DNA of 64,000 nucleotides, from the NCBI GenBank assembly GCA_004794655.1, contig SMMW01000585.1:5910001-5974000 (forward strand), read 5' to 3'. Of the stretch, positions 25,017 through 37,218 are shown one piece after another. The stretch's first letter is position 1, and the number at the start of each line of letters is the position of its first letter. The notes under the pieces were generated by a model. That model was not told where the DNA came from, ran no database searches, and saw only the letters and a list, made by a program, of their open reading frames with translations. A program made the position numbers and the translations under genes. This stretch comes from Marisa cornuarietis (Eukaryota > Mollusca > Gastropoda > Architaenioglossa > Ampullariidae).

Positions 25017-25872
25017 ATGCAGCGACTTCTCATCCTTGTCTGCCTGTTCGCGGCGATGACTTTTCCATACAGTAAGTCAAAACATTTTATTCGCCTTTTG
25101 TCTTTTTTCTACTTTGTTATTACCTGTTCCCCAAAATTGCTTACTTGAACACGAAGTTCATGGCATTATTTTCTTGTATTATTATAAACATTATTTTTAT
25201 TGTTAATATTAGTAGTAGTAGCAACAGTAGCAGCTCTGTAATATATTTGTTATTGTGACACAACAGGCTCATGGGTGTCCACACGTTCTTTACTAAATAT
25301 GTTTGTCTGTTACTACAGCTGAAGGCTTGTTTCTAGAACGGTCTACGGGGGCAGAGGGTGAACGACTGACTGATTTGCTGGCGAATATCAAAGGAAAGAT
25401 AAAAGAAGATCTTTTGACGGCAAAGCAGTCTGTGGCGGATGATGATCTTCAATTGATAAATTTGTTGTCGAACATCAACAAAAATCCAGCAAAACGGTAA
25501 ATGAATGTTTGTCAGAGGTGACTGCATAAAAGTCTACTCAGACCTTACATGTGACACAATACATGGTGGGATAGAGGCGTGTCCGTATCAAGGTGAATTA
25601 AAAAAATGTTGGTAAAGCTCTTGGTAAATTTTGAGATCCACCTGTAAAAATATATGTCGGACACTATGTCCTTAAGCATTTCATTATATTGAATGGGTTT
25701 TTTATGGTGAAAGGTCTACACAATCTTGTAATGCAGTTTTGATCTGTATAGTCAAAGAACAACACGACAAATTCTAAACTTAATTACACAACTAATTTAT
25801 TGTTCAAAAAGGTCTGAACCAGCATCAGAAGAGGAATCCATTTCTAGATTCATTAGAAGTCGGGCAAACTAA
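25017..25872 (+). CDS. Small secreted peptide precursor, copy A
   Basis: Coding exons 25,017-25,071, 25,319-25,496 and 25,812-25,872, behind a non-coding first exon; phases 1 and 2 agree at both introns. The product is 97 residues: signal peptide MQRLLILVCLFAAMTFPY, then a Cys-free acidic/Leu-rich region with amphipathic-helix words (LTDLLANIKGKIKEDLL, LQLINLLSNI). A dibasic KR follows at residues 78-79, then a C-terminal segment SEPASEEESISRFIRSRAN. A secreted peptide cut at KR is plausible. I do not recognise the family; no cysteine framework is present. It is divergent from sulfatase A and duplicated with it. The copy at 44.8 kb keeps the signal peptide almost unchanged but has a different mature region. 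Confidence 0.75.
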
Positions 25873-26010
25873 GAAATGCGAGGACTGATGACAGATGTCA
25901 GATGTCAGAGGTCAGAGGGCTGCTGACAGAATGTCCCTAAGACTGAAGCTGTTTTCTGCCGGCATGTTATGATTCAACCTGTTCGTAACGTGTGGAATTC
26001 TAAAAAAAAC

Positions 26011-26023
26011 AATAAAGAATAAA
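26011..26023 (+). terminator. Polyadenylation signals of peptide gene A
   Basis: Two AATAAA hexamers (26,011-26,016 and 26,018-26,023) lie about 140 bp after the stop. The equivalent place in copy B has one AATAAA at 45,962. Confidence 0.7.
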
Positions 26024-26029
26024 GAGAGC

Positions 26030-27750
26030 GCAGAACAAGGACGTGCGAGTAATATTATGTTGAGTGAGTTGTGTCGAGTGAGTTAACTGCTCGATTTTTA
26101 TTCAGCACTACCGGAAAGTTTTATTCAGCACTACCGGAAAGTGAAGACGACAGACACGACTAGACGAAAAACAGTGGCGACAAGATAGAGAAACGAAGCA
26201 CACTTGAATAAAAACTCTTTGCAACTAACAACACAAAATAAAAATAAAGCTTTCGATTTGCATTCCCACCCCCACCTATTTAATAATAACTTCATGTAGA
26301 AGTAGATGCATACTGAAGCGTGTGTGTTCTTCGATATAATTTTGACCTTTTTTGTAGGGAGGTATTAGCATTGCATACAGTTTGATTTATTTATTTTTTT
26401 TTTACCAAAACCGAAATTCTGGCTTTGTGTGTAGATTTGGTAGTATTTTGGTTTGCTAAAAAATATAAATGCCGTACGAGCGAAACATTTACGAGAACAT
26501 ACCAAGATAAAAAAACACAAAAGCCAACGTCTTGAGACACTGAAAGTAACCTCCTTCGTTCTTCTTTCCTTGTGTCTTCAATGTCTCAAGAAAAAGAAAA
26601 TGTTCTGCATGGTATGAATGAAAAGGAATTTTTAGTCTACATTATTGTTTTGAATACTGTCTTTGAAAACATTTATGCGTTTATATAAAAACTCATGATT
26701 CACTTGAAAAAGTAAGAAATATTATTTAGTAGCATGTCCACTTGTGAATCCCACAGCAGTTCTAATCTTCAATGTGTAATGTAAATAATAATTATTTAGA
26801 TGTTGTACCACATCTGCAATACCACTAAGAATGTTACTGACAGTTTCCGCTAGTATAGAACAAATATTCTGAAGGTTGAAACAATTTTTAAAAGTAATCT
26901 AAGGTCAACAACTCTGCTCTGGCCATCCACCATGTCCACTAATCATGACCCAGCTTCACTAGATCGGAAAGAATTAATAAATCTCTTTACACAGCAAAAC
27001 CTTGTGGGTAGACGGGGCTGATCACTTGTGTCTTTTCCTACATTAAAACAGTCTAGCAGTGGCCTGGTTCCAGTCAGCCTGTGACTTCACAACCGTTGAC
27101 AGTCAACACACAATATTCAGTATTTATTTTGCTTACCATGGAAAATAGTTCATCAAACACCCTGATACTGATTCTCTAAATCATTGAAAAAATAAAAGCA
27201 GAACATCTTTTGCTCGTTGCTGTGCGTTTGGGTAGCTGGTTATTTTGTTTGATAAAACCAGTGACTGATGTTTCTTCAGTGAGAGTTAGTGTTTATGGCA
27301 GATTTGAAAGTTAGTGTAATTGTTTGGGTTTGTAACGGGTGTCATATTCCAGTCACAAGAGTTGTCTAAGACGCTGGTTTAGCCCCATTTTCCGTTTATG
27401 TTATTGTCCTCTATGCATGTAGTGATGTCGACCCTCTGTTATGCGCACTAACTCTTATTATTGATGTTGTATTATTAAATGTAAAAAAAACTTGTAAGGC
27501 TACTACTGCCTTTTGGATAAATGCTAATTTATGATCCCGTAAACAAACCCGTGCTGTCTTTCGGCAGATCTGTATTCTCTCACATGCACACAGAGCTGCA
27601 CTTACACAAGTACACAGAGCTGCAGAGTGAAGCATGCCTCCACTAATTATCGACACAAAGTGAGGAATGAAAAGAGTTTCATTAGTGTTTTAAGAGACAT
27701 AGAGGAGGCAAGGTTTAAATTTATCGACAGTCGAAGTCAAGATGAGGAAA
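26030..27750. other. Junction between modules A and B, no gene recognised
   Basis: From 26.03 to about 26.6 kb the sequence still aligns with the end of module B (about 45.98-46.77 kb). Module B starts near 27.19-27.21 kb, where 'gttgctgtgcgtttgggta' repeats the start of module A at about 10,545. A 21-bp direct repeat starting attcagcactaccgg occurs twice at about 26,101-26,141. No coding exon is evident. Confidence 0.6.
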
Positions 27751-27932
27751 CTAGCACCACCCGGGGGTCCAGACGCCGCCCCAGTTCCTCGGGTTGCCCT
27801 TGGGGTCAACAGGTGAGTTCTGGGGCTTCACGCCGCTGGCCATCCAGTGATGAAGTCTGTTCATCATGAACATCAACATCTGAGGCTCCTTCTTTGCCAG
27901 GTCTTTCCGCTCCTCTGGGTCATCTGACAGGG

Positions 27933-27996
<64 letters not shown>

Positions 27997-30900
27997 CTTT
28001 ATATTGTCAGGTAGGTTTCGTCCTTCCACAGGTTATGAACTCTGTTAATTTAAATATCTTTTATTTATTGATTTGCTTATTTTATCTTTCATATTTCCCT
28101 TTTTGTCTTTTTTTGTAATTGAATAGTTATTGAATTTTGTAATCGTTAGTGATTTTTTTAACAAACGGCTAATATAAATTTGAATTCTGAACGAATGTCA
28201 GTTGACAAAAGCTACACCTTAGTTTGTCAGTTATTTCTAGTGACAACATTTATGTGAGCGCACTCTCTTGCGTAAATTAATCTCTGCGTGCGTGCGTGTG
28301 TCTGTGTGTGTACGTGCGTGCGTGCGTGCGTGCGTGCGTGTGTGTGTGTGTGTGTGTGTGTGTCAGATATCTTGTATATGTAGACATCTTGTTTGCCACT
28401 GTCTGTAATGTGTAGTTACTGTCTAAATATTTCAACATCTTTGCTTCAACAAAGCATACGCATTAGCCCTCACTACCACTTTACCTGTGGTAGAGAGAAA
28501 AGCCTTGCCACCGTAAAGCGGTGTGTAACACTTGCGCTGCGTCTAGCAATTGGTTTAAACCTATTTCTACTAACCAATCAGAGAAACCGTACGATTGTGA
28601 CATCAGTAAATTTAGTGCAACAAGGAGGTTCCTTTCATGTGTTTAGAAAATGTCTTCGTTTTGTGTGACTGGAAGAATAATGTATTTTGTGAGGGTAAAT
28701 TGTACCCGGCACGAAAATCAGCAATTCCATGCCGTGTAACGCATCTTGATGGTTGGGTCAGTATTTGTGCTCGAGTTCACCAGCTTTTATATAGATATTA
28801 ATGTCTACGTATTGAATTAAGTCAGCGAAGATTGGCAGAAATGCCGATATATTTCTTAATGAAATGTAGCGATTTTAAATATCGTTCACAAAATATCCGT
28901 CAACTTTGAAATGCTATAGCGTGAACCACGTGATAAATACCATGGGCGAACGAGGTGAATGACAAAGAGCAGTTTCTGCTGAATCCGATGGTATATGACA
29001 TTGCAGTCTCGAGTGTATGATAGTCGACCGCTTCCCGGGTAAAGAGACTCACCCTGTTTCAACATTTTGGTACGAGCGGGCAGTCACAATGGGGGCTAAT
29101 CAGTCAAGTATTGCTAAGACAGCGGAATAGATTGATGCGACTTGCTCATTCTGTGTTAGTATTTAATAATCTACCATAAACAAAATAAATCACATTTCAC
29201 ACAAGCATTCGTCCAATAAGTGTTCAAAGGAATATATTGACCTAGGTATTTCTGTATATTTGCGTCGGTGTGTCCCTCGTAGCCGCCATTGTCACTGCTC
29301 ATACCAACTTTTGAAAAATGGTGGGTCTCTTTGCTCGCCAAGGGGCTGGCTATCATAAACTCGACACTGCCATGTGATACACCACCGTATTCAGCAGAAA
29401 CTGCTCTTTCATGTTCACCTAGGGAACCACTCGGTATTTTACACATGGATCGAGTTACGAGATTTCAAAGTTGACAAATATTTAGCGTCGCCTGTTACTG
29501 TGTTTTAGAACCGTCACATTTCATTAAGAAATACATCAGCATTTTTATCAATCATCGCTGACGTAATTCAATAAGTATACTGCATTATCCATGCGAAAGG
29601 TTGTGAACGCGAGCACAAATACCGATCGAACCATCAAAACGCGTTACACGGCTCATGGAAAATGGCCACCGCGCGACTGATTTTAGTGCCGGTTACCATT
29701 TACTCTCACAAAATACACATTATTCATCCAGTCACACAAAACAAAGATATATTATTAACAAATGACGAACCGTTGCTCTTTATTGTGATTAATAAGTGAT
29801 ATTTCTGTTCCTTAGAGTCTATACAAAATCTTTGAAATGAAAAAGAGTTATTTTTGAGCGATCGCCCACTTTCCACCAGCGGTAAAGCGAGCTTACCGGC
29901 ACCTACATTAAAACGAAATAAAATTATTTAATAAAGATTCAAATTTAAATGAGCTTTTGTATCAGTGTTTCAAATTTGAGCCAAATCTGTCCAGTAGATG
30001 AGAAATTATACTGTTTGAAGTTTGTTGCCCTAAAACGTTTCATTTTTCCACCTGAAACATTGATGATTTTGAAATATTTGAAGCTGCATATCTTCCAAAA
30101 AAGACCTTGCAAGATTGTAGAAAAGTAAGGACAACAGTATATAATGGTTATTTTGAAAATAACTTTTGAAGGTGTATTTAGTAAAGTATTATTTGAAATT
30201 AAAGACTGGAAATATAGTGTCTTCACGCAAATCGACCAAGCGCAAAACTGTGTTTTTTCACATTTTGATGTACTTATTCCAGTCTGTCATTTTTAAAATA
30301 AGTTTTTCAGTCACTAGAGTAGATAGCCAGTGTTGGTAACTTCTCATACAAAGTACTTGGGGACTTAGATTTCAAGATGCTAAATATGAGAGCTTCAAAC
30401 ATGATCCAAAATAAGGTAGTAAATCTGTTTCGCAATTCACAAACTTCAAAGAGGAATATCTCCAAAACTAATAAACATAGAGACTCCGTTTTTGTTTGTT
30501 TTTCTTAAATTTTCTTGTACGTTCGTGTGCCAAAAATGCTCTTTTAACAAAAATTGATTTTGTGTGCCGATACATACTATGATGGCAAAATATTCAAACA
30601 CGATTTGATAGAAGCAGAGGCTAAAGTAAAGGTAGGTCATCCTGCTATTGGCATGCAAAATATCAATCCCATCTCTTTATTTACAACTTTAACATTGGCA
30701 GTAAGCATTGTATAGCTATTAGCAAATTTCGGCCCAGGATCTCAGGCAGAAGGTTCAAAACTGCTCAGGAGCTGAGGGCTCAAAGGGTTAACGAGACAGT
30801 TCTCGATATTGATGTTTATTACTTTTAAACTCACCAAACATTCATGGTGTTAATGTCCAGTAAGCACAACCCAGTGACTTACTTCGAATGTTGTACAGCT

Positions 30901-33387
30901 GGGGCTTCCATCTCTGTGGGTGCACCGCCTGACTACTGGTGTCGAGGTTGTTCTTTACTGGAAGTGGATACCAGCCGTTGACACCGCCCGGAGAACCTGT
31001 CAGCAGCTTGTAGTCCCCGTACCTGATGGCGGTGCTGTTTATGATGGTGTCGATGTTGTAGACAAATTCGGTGCGGCTGCTGGCGGCGCCAGTCCTCAGC
31101 ATCTCCCACTGGTTGACGCCGTCGATGTTCGACTCTGTCATCGAGTTATCGAGTTTTACATGACAAGCTATTGCATCGTGTCTTTTATTGTATAGATAGA
31201 AACTTCTTTTCAAGACCCCCTTAAGTTTTCACATTTTTGATGAGTTAGCTTCACGAGTAGGTAGTTTGTTCTGTCGTTTCTGCTCACACAAAAGCCTCAG
31301 TTGCAGACACCGCGCAGAAAACCTATTTTCCCCCACCCTCATCTCTCCCTCACTTTTGGGCCACTTGGTGAAGGGAGCGGTTTACACAGACCACTCTGCA
31401 CCGCTAACGCTTGCTTAGTGAAAACCTTTGTGTTCCACTGGAGAGCAGATTTCAGACACTAGAGTACGTGCCTGAGGAGGCTGCTCCGGATCTCGTAAAA
31501 AAAATAAAATAAGACGACGGACGCCAAACTCGTAAGACACCAACACCTACTTGCAACAGTAAAGCAGGGTAAGCTGGTCTGGTTTCGTCATGTGACACAG
31601 TAAGACATGTTGTGCTTCAAGGTGCCTCTGTGAGTGACTAGAACTATTGGACTGATCGGCAGCTGCGAAACTTGCTCTCTGTTGCCTAAGACAGGTGGGC
31701 CTTCTCACCTGCTGCGCCTACCTATGTAATCTGCCATCCACCCACCCCACCTCGCCGCTTTCGACGACCACGTCCAGTCAAGGTATGAATAAAGAATGAT
31801 TCAATGTATTTTGGGGGATGGTGTTTCGGGTGTAGGTGGTCTAAGGTGAAAACAATTTCTTACCTGGCCGTAAACCAGCGAGGTGGAGAATGGTGGGGAA
31901 CCAGTCCACAGCATGTATCATCCTGTAAACCAAAAGTGGTCATGATATAAGTTCATGCTGTGTGTTTAATGTACATCTTGTCTGTCCGCCTGTTTCACTG
32001 CCACTACAATCTGGTAGTTGGTGATCATGTCTGCAGGTTACCGATCCAACCACATCCAAACTACGATGTGCGTGAAATATCTATTGGTGTGTGGTATCCT
32101 AATATTACATACACAGACATTACATCACGAACGCGTGCAAGGCATGTGCAGGTGCACAGACGGATTTGTGTGCATCACGTACTCATGGTTGGTGTAGCCA
32201 GTCCGCTGCAGCAGGTTTCTGCTCCACACGAAAGCCACACCCCGGGTGCCTCCTTCCCAAAAGGTTGTCTTGCCACCCCGGAGTGGCCAGTTGTTACCCC
32301 CATGTGACACTGATCCGCCGTTCTTAAAAACAAATTTCTGATTTCCACATACAATATTTACACGATCTTTCACTCACTCACTCACTCACTCACTCACTCA
32401 CTCACTCACTCACTCACTCACTCACTCACTCACTCACTCACTCACTCACTCACCATAATGTCATATTCCAGTCACAAGAGTTGCCCTTCTGCAGACCTAA
32501 GTGTTACCCGGGTCAGCCGGTGCACTTGATACTCACATCAGTGGTGAAGATAATCAGCGAGTTGTCCAGTAGTCCCGCACGGTCCAACGCCGCCGTGATG
32601 TTACCGAATGCCTCGTCCATCATGGACACCATTCCTAAAGGAGGGTGCACACAAAAAACACATATAAACCTTCCAATAAACCCACGTGTTGCTGGTCTCC
32701 GAGAAATTGAATACTCCATTATCGTATTTAAAAGACTACCCGTCGTAAGCGGTCTGGATTCAGTATATTAGTTGCGATTGTGCACAAAATGTTTTCGAAG
32801 ACTCCCATTTCTTTTCAACGTAGTGTTTTTTTTTTATAATTTTGCTTGTAACTTAGCACCTCTCAAGTTATAACTGTTCATTAGGGTTAATAAAGTTGGT
32901 CATTTGTCATCTATGTTTAAAAGGTTTTAGTCTCTCTTTGGCTTAATTCCCAATCCACAACATTCATGGGTGAAGGTAAAAGTAATTCCCTAACCTGTCA
33001 GTTGTAGGGGATTGAGATGTCTGAGTAATCGTTTCAAAGCCATCTTTGTGGTTGCGGGGCTTATCTTCTCAACCTCGTTACCTTAGCTTCCAGAAATCTC
33101 TAAGAAATCTGGTCCCCATTAATTAGCTGGGTCAGTTGTCAGACGGGAAGTAGTTCGCTGCACCAGGTGGACTCAGATGCAAGTGTTCTGCCCCATGGGT
33201 TCTTTCCTTTTGACCTCAGCACACATTCACCGCAGTATTACCTGTAAGTGCGTTTACCAAGTACGTGCTCGTACTAATACTTACCTGTCGCTACTCACTC
33301 GCCGCTGTAAATACTCACCACTGTAAACGCGCCTCGGTTTGGCAGTTGTGCTACTGTACATGTCTTCGTATTTCACGGGAACCTGTA

Positions 33388-33442
<55 letters not shown>

Positions 33443-35788
33443 TATCCATTTGCCTAATCTCCATGTTCACCAACATCTCAATTAGGTGCAGCTTCTTATG
33501 GAAGCAAGCCCTTTGTATCGCTAGCTGTCATTTTAGTTATCGCCACGAAAGAGACTCTAAGGACTAAATATCCGGGGTTTTTTTTAGTGTAACAGATAGG
33601 ATAAATCACATCACAAGATTACAAGCACTTGAACAAGAATCCCATGGCATTTGTTTTCAATTGTAAAATACTCGCCAGTGATGCTACTCGGTGTCAGTAT
33701 GCCGAAGAAAGAAATATTACTGAATGGTCAACTTTAGGTATCTTCTGGAGGGGTTTTTATTTGTTTTTATTTGTTTTTTTATATCAGTGGTAGAAGAACA
33801 TTAGTCAGGCTGTTGGTAGCAGTCATCTACTGGGCTTCATGACGATGGGGCAAAATTCCAGACGGGGAGCGTGCCTTTCTTTCCGATATCAGTCTACAAA
33901 ATGGAATATGGAAGAGCCAGATGTTAAATAACAAAAGTTTAAACATGCAACACTCGTTGATACGACCTTGGCCTTCCGACTAAACGGAATGTGACAAAAG
34001 CACCTGCCACAGGTTTACCTGCAGCGGGTAGTGGCACAACTGGAAGGGCAGGTAGAGAAAGAGTGGCTTAGACTTGTCGTGGTAGTGTATGAGGTTGATC
34101 GTGTGCTCAGTGAAGAGATACTGAAAAAAAAACAAATATCAAACAAAAGGCATTGATATACTAATGTTTTTACACCAGTATATCCAAAACTTACTTTCAC
34201 CTTTACCTTGGGCGTGTCATGAAACGAGTGTTCAAGAGCCACCATTACTGAAAACACAACGGGATCTTATCAAACAGTCTTTACTGGTTAAATGTTTAAA
34301 TAATAATAATAATGAGAGAGAGAGATCTCATCATCATGATTGTTCTCATCATTACGATGTATTTATTAAGTATTGTGTCCAGCCAAAGCCAGTCACACCA
34401 CGCGTAGGAAGGGAGCTAAATAAAGACCATCAGCAAAAAGCCGCAATACTGAGCTAATTTGTGATAATAGAACCTAAAGATGTTTACACAGTCATTGATG
34501 TTCCTTAATACGTATCCTCTTACTGCAGATATTAATACATTGATGCACCTTGATATGTATCCTTCTGATTTACCTTAAATGTTTATACGCTGATGTAACT
34601 CTATAGTATCCTTCTTACTTACTGTAGAGTGAGTATGCTTCGGATCCTCCGCAACAGACTTGTTCCATCGGAGGTCGTATCCCCCAGCTGCACATTGCAC
34701 CGATTTGCTGTAAAATGTTTGGGTTTTGTGGTTTTAGGGAGAGGAGGGGTAGGAAAGTTTACCATTAAACTCCACAAATTAAGTAGATTTTACGTGAAAA
34801 ACGTCTTCCTTAAACAATTTTTAAAATCCCTGATTCAAATAAAAACGGGTTTAAAACCACAAAAGACTGCATTCAGAAAATTTGTTGATGATATATTGCA
34901 ATACTATAAACTTTGACATTAAAATTACCTGGTATAGTTACTGTAATGTTAGAGATAAGAAGTACAATGCCACACTAACGACCTAGTGCCATTACCTGGC
35001 CCCAGAGACAAGTTAAATGCAACACCTGTGCGATGGGTGTAGTAGTCGTCCTTGCCATTGTAGTAGCCGTAGAAGCTGTCGAACCCGCGGTGCGTTGGCG
35101 TGTATTTCCAGTTGCACATGCCCAGATGCCACCTGCGGACCAAAAGACATCGTGCGACTCCGGTCGTAAGACAATAAAGGTAGCATCCAAATCCATCTGT
35201 CCTCTACCTGCTACATCGACACATGGCCGCTTGTCTCACCCCTGCTGCCAGTCACCTCAGAAGATAGCGACTGAGTTTATAAATAGTGTAGGGAGCCGTT
35301 GGGCAGTGGTACAAGGTAGGTGGCGAGAACGCGATAAGAATTAGGGTCGCCACCGACATCTCTCGTCTGAAGAGAATTTGACGACAACAACAATAAGAGG
35401 CAGCCTGCTCCCTTCTATCACTCCTGAGCCCGTATATAACCATGGAAGTAAAGAATTTACTTTACACTTGCCTGAAATTTGTCGACTGAGTTTACCCCTT
35501 TTGCAGGAAAAACCATCGACTAATTTTGTCCTTGTTCCTGTTGTAGTTGTTCTAAAGAGCAAGAAATATTATGTATTGCATAAAGGAAGCTGGAGGATAA
35601 AACACTACTCACTTGCCCACAATGTGTGTCATGTAACCTGCTGTCTTTAGATGAGCCGGCAGCATCTTGAAATTTAGCGGCACGAACCGGGGCTGGCCCT
35701 CAATGATGACTCGGTGCTGTTAACAATAAACATAGCCCTCCTGTCTGGTAATACTTATCACAGCCTCTAGGCTTTAGAATGACCTTTG

Positions 35789-35826
<38 letters not shown>

Positions 35827-37120
35827 ATATGTGTGTGTTTATGTGTGTGGGAGTTAGAGAAAGAGAAAGTGTAAGTGTGAGAGAAAGCGTGTGTTATATA
35901 TATTTGTATAGTTTTGACGTTTCAGTATGTCTTTAATTGCTCTCAAACGTGTTCCTCTAATCTTCACTCGATCGAATTTTTTCGGAAAAGAGTCTTTGCA
36001 TTTTTCATCAAGATATTACGTTTTTAATACCTGATGACATTACAGTTGGTAAACAGTGACTATTAATTGCGATACACAGAAAGACACTCAGACATTTATA
36101 TAAATACCTGGAGTCCTGTGTGGTACGGAAAATATCCAGTCATAAACGCACTACGAGATCTGAAACAAACAATAGAGTGGTATATTACCTAAATAGTTTT
36201 TACATTTTGTGGAAATGTGCCAGTTATTTTTATTTTCAATGGAAGCACGTCTTACGGAGAGCAGAAATACTGGACGTAGGAGGAGTTGAGGATGACCCCT
36301 GCCCTGGCGTATCTCTCCAGATTGGGTGTGATCATACCCGGGTTGTGCCAGCTCACATCGTTCCACCCTGATAAAACATAATCATATATTTAAGTAGAAA
36401 ACTTTTGAATCTGGGAAAGAAAGAAATTTTAACAGTATTAACAAAGTCGTGAGCACAGAGTTATACCCTCGGATAGTTCAACCTATTAATAAAACTCAGC
36501 ATAACACGTTCTCTAGTATTTAACACCAAACTTTTGCTTATGTGTGTGTGTGTGTGTGTGTGTGTGTTGTGTATGTTTGTGTGTGTGTGCATGCATTTAT
36601 AGAGTATGTATATATAGTGTGCTTAGGGAGCGTCATTTACTCAATTTGCGACGGCACACGCACGCACGCACACACACGCACACACACACACGCTCAAGCA
36701 CGCACATACAGATATTAAATACCGTCATTTTCACCTCTCTACGCACAGCTTTGCAATAATAAGTTGTATTTAATCAGCTGTATTTAATGTGTCGAATACA
36801 CATCCTTCGTTGTGTTACGGTAGTAATTAGATTGGTCTAGAGCAGTACGTCAAACAAAGCTGGCAAAAATAGTTTTTATAAAATCAAACTACAAAAGATT
36901 GAAAAGAATTAATTTGTTAATATTGTCATAGCTGTAATTTCCAGTATGTAAATAAGGATTAACAGCTTTAAATAGTTTCAGATGTAAAACTACAGAGTTA
37001 AGCTTTCTCACCCAGGTCATCAGCAACCACAAATATAATATTTGGACGACTGGGAGCAGACGCATGAGCGATGTAAACAAGGACCACCGCAGTAATCGTC
37101 AGTAACCAGACTTTGAACAT
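27751..37120 (-). CDS. Arylsulfatase B-like sulfatase, copy B (13 coding exons)
   Basis: Paralogue of copy A with identical exon sizes and phases, 488 residues. Exons in gene order: 37012-37120, 36256-36367, 36108-36159, 35613-35716, 34996-35132, 34623-34687, 34019-34120, 33319-33382, 32537-32634, 32183-32322, 31864-31922, 30883-31134, 27751-27923. Signal peptide [20 protein letters not shown], metal-binding VVADDLGWND, formylglycine site CSPSR, GKWHLG, CHYPLQ, FTTDNGG and [12 protein letters not shown] are intact. N-glycosylation sites include NSS after VIL, NLS, NKS and NIT. Donors are closer to consensus than in copy A (gtaaga after exons 2 and 11), which favours B as the better-spliced copy. 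Intron 12 (about 3 kb) holds a 2.3-kb mobile insertion and a 61-bp (AC)n tract that nearly touches the last acceptor. Substrate specificity is inferred from family only. Confidence 0.9.
27935..27995. repeat. (AC)n tract abutting the last-exon acceptor of sulfatase B
   Basis: On the transcribed strand this is about 30 GT units, separated from the acceptor AG (27,924-27,925) by nine bases. Copies A and the relic have only short GT/CA runs here. Confidence 0.95.
28467..30787. mobile_element. 2.3-kb insertion in intron 12 of sulfatase B: piggyBac-like ends and a long inverted repeat
   Basis: Absent from copy A, where flanking intron sequence is continuous (agctaacga). In B the insertion runs from CCCTCACTACC after 'ttag' to ...GGGCTCAAAGGG before 'ttaa'. 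CCCT-type ends at a TTAA-like target suggest piggyBac. The left part (about 28,467-29,910) folds into a long imperfect hairpin. For example 28,655-28,760 is the reverse complement of about 29,640-29,755, and 28,955-28,990 pairs with 29,395-29,425. No transposase frame is visible, so it is non-autonomous, or two nested elements. Confidence 0.6.
32373..32453. repeat. (CACT)n microsatellite in intron 9 of sulfatase B
   Basis: About 20 CACT units, at the same position as the shorter array in copy A. Confidence 0.95.
32979..33200 (-). repeat. Diverged SINE in intron 8 of sulfatase B
   Basis: Counterpart of 13,817-14,050 in copy A ('cctaacctgtcagttgtagg', 'cgttaccttagcttccag'). It shows that the SINE predates the module duplication. 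Confidence 0.75.
33390..33439. repeat. (CA)n adjoining the exon 8 acceptor of sulfatase B
   Basis: On the transcribed strand a (TG)n tract of about 25 units ends about five bases before the acceptor AG of exon 8, leaving almost no normal polypyrimidine tract. Confidence 0.95.
35792..35824. repeat. (TG)n microsatellite in intron 3 of sulfatase B
   Basis: About 16 TG units, at the site of the longer array in copy A. Confidence 0.9.
36541..36720. repeat. (TG)n and CA-rich repeats in intron 1 of sulfatase B
   Basis: A (TG)n run at 36,541-36,567, a second TG patch to about 36,590 and a CACG/CA-rich patch at 36,655-36,695. The matching intron of A has one short (CA)n near 18,127-18,147. Confidence 0.85.
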
Positions 37121-37192
37121 GGCGGTCGTTAAAGACGAGATGTCGAAGTGGAAGACAAAAGTTTCGCTGCAGGTCAAGTCGCAAGATGAGCG

Positions 37193-37218
37193 TTAAATGG
37201 CCAACCTTCGTGACGTCA
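37193..37218 (-). promoter_or_regulatory. Putative core promoter of sulfatase B: CRE and degenerate TATA-like box
   Basis: The palindromic TGACGTCA (37,211-37,218) is retained. The TATA-like box reads CCATTTAA (37,193-37,200) instead of CTATTTAA in copy A. Immediately upstream, B lacks about 34 bp present in A. Confidence 0.5.
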
